The notes under the pieces: generated by a model | What the model saw: the letters and a program-made list of their open reading frames with translations, nothing else | Told to the model about the DNA's origin: nothing | The model's database searches: none | Shown here: positions 31,066 through 31,527 of the stretch, piece by piece | Numbering within the stretch: the stretch's first letter is position 1 | Layout of the letters: the number at the start of each line of letters is the position of its first letter | Program-made: the position numbers and the translations under genes | Assembly (NCBI GenBank): GCA_048615375.1 | Contig: JBMCLJ010000005.1 | Coordinates: 1-31,527 of the forward strand | Length of the DNA stretch: 31,527 bases | Origin: JBMCLJ01 sp048615375 | GTDB taxonomy: Bacteria; Patescibacteriota; Dojkabacteria; JAOAGR01 | Direction of reading: 5' to 3'

Positions 31066-31094
31066 ATTGTATATATCCCTCTTCTATTTTTCAA
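31066..31094 (-). promoter_or_regulatory. ppa promoter (leaderless type)
   Basis: Minus strand TTGAAA (31089-31094), 17-nt spacer, TACAAT (31066-31071), then ATTCC and the ATG. With both boxes well spaced, transcription should start at or next to the start codon. Confidence 0.65.
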
Positions 31095-31106
31095 ATACCG
31101 ACAATG

Positions 31107-31527
31107 CTACCCTTCTGCTTTCCGCTTCAGTAATGTATCTCCAGTAAATGGTGATGATATGGCAATTTGATCATCCTGCGCTTTATCAATTACCATCTCC
31201 TGATTTTCAACACCTGACTTTTGTCGTTCCAGGCCATTTTTAAATGTTTGCATGTACCGCTCTTCTATCTCCGCAGTTGAGCTACCCGCCACCTGTTCGA
31301 AATTCTGACTCAGAGTAACCTCAATCTTTTCAACTTCCAAAGACTTTAATTGCAGACGCACTTCATGTTTCTTTTCCTCAAGGGTAATATATTCCAGCTT
31401 TACCCGGGCGTCAGCCCGTAAACCAGCAGCCTCAGAAACAACTTTCTGGATAACAGCCCCTTCTTCAAAAACATAATATACGCCCGCAACTCCCTCCTGT
31501 TTCTCTGTCTCATTCAGATTCGCTTCC
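31107..31527 (-). CDS. Partial hypothetical protein (5' end beyond window)
   Basis: The frame is open from the right edge to a TAG at 31107, giving at least 139 residues. It is hydrophilic and has strand-like then helical character: GVYYVFEEGAVIQKV, then RVKLEYITLEEKKHEVRLQL, EVEKIEVTLSQNFEQV and a helical EIEERYMQTFKNGLERQK. The C-terminus is polar. No signal peptide or membrane helix is seen in this part. No family recognised. The GTG at 31361 could be mistaken for its start, but the frame continues upstream without a stop, so the gene is longer. Confidence 0.6.
   Translation of the reverse strand, partial: EANLNETEKQEGVAGVYYVFEEGAVIQKVVSEAAGLRADARVKLEYITLEEKKHEVRLQLKSLEVEKIEVTLSQNFEQVAGSSTAEIEERYMQTFKNGLERQKSGVENQEMVIDKAQDDQIAISSPFTGDTLLKRKAEG

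Noticed and set aside
1..31527. Alternative genetic code (UGA read as Gly or Trp), CRISPR arrays, IS elements
   Set aside because: Real genes end in TGA and none needs TGA read-through over a long conserved region. No spaced direct repeats and no transposase motifs were seen.

Overview
This window looks like a piece of a small-genome bacterium of the Candidate Phyla Radiation (Patescibacteria). That placement is inference from content: AT-rich, tightly packed short genes, few Shine-Dalgarno sites, two exported two-helix TrbC/VirB2-like proteins, DUF4342 and GerMN proteins, and a UvrD-RecB-like fusion. UGA is used as a stop (for example the gene ending at 15420), so the recoded Gracilibacteria/Absconditabacteria are unlikely. 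No phage, transposon or CRISPR array is visible.

Layout. 1-2455: a partial gene, a zinc deaminase, and an AAA/DUF4143 ATPase behind a 15-bp dyad and a six-residue mini-ORF. 2466-6977 (minus): an ABC-F ATPase with a large leader hairpin, a decayed ORF, then racemase, trpS and a Ham1 pyrophosphatase in a row. 6978-9263: gene debris, tRNA-Ser(GCU), a PAP2 phosphatase, a DUF4342 protein and a ClbS/DfsB-like protein. 9229-9720: a promoter followed by a tRNA-Asn(GUU)-like molecule whose 3' half lies upstream of its 5' half, then about 220 nt of hairpin-rich non-coding sequence. 9725-12344: slipin, patatin-like lipase and a GlsB/YeaQ-like membrane protein with a terminator. 12345-14974: a compact T-box-like leader and valS, whose N-terminus appears frameshifted. 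14976-17098: a structured hairpin, a small membrane protein, a GerMN lipoprotein-like protein and a broken ORF pair. 17208-22305: two repair helicases, a UvrD/nuclease fusion and RecG. 22315-28332 (minus): an ABC-2 exporter (two permeases, one ATPase), then rpsO, pnp and two TrbC-like membrane proteins. 28489-31527: an M20 peptidase, an unknown protein, inorganic pyrophosphatase and a partial unknown gene.

How it fits together. Much of the window is core information processing: TrpRS, ValRS, S15, PNPase, tRNAs, nucleotide-pool cleaning and two DNA helicases, mixed with envelope and membrane genes. Several genes (slipin, patatin, uvrD-like, recG, M20, trpS, ppa) have a -10-like box (TACAAT, GATAAT, TATGAT or TACAAA) ending 5-7 nt before the start codon, which suggests leaderless transcripts. 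The exceptions have strong signals of another type: GlsB has a near-perfect Shine-Dalgarno, and valS has an attenuator.

The most unusual items are the permuted tRNA-Asn locus at about 9265-9660 and the valS T-box, which has a hairpin-loop specifier (GUC) and a C in place of the usual first U of the T-box bulge.
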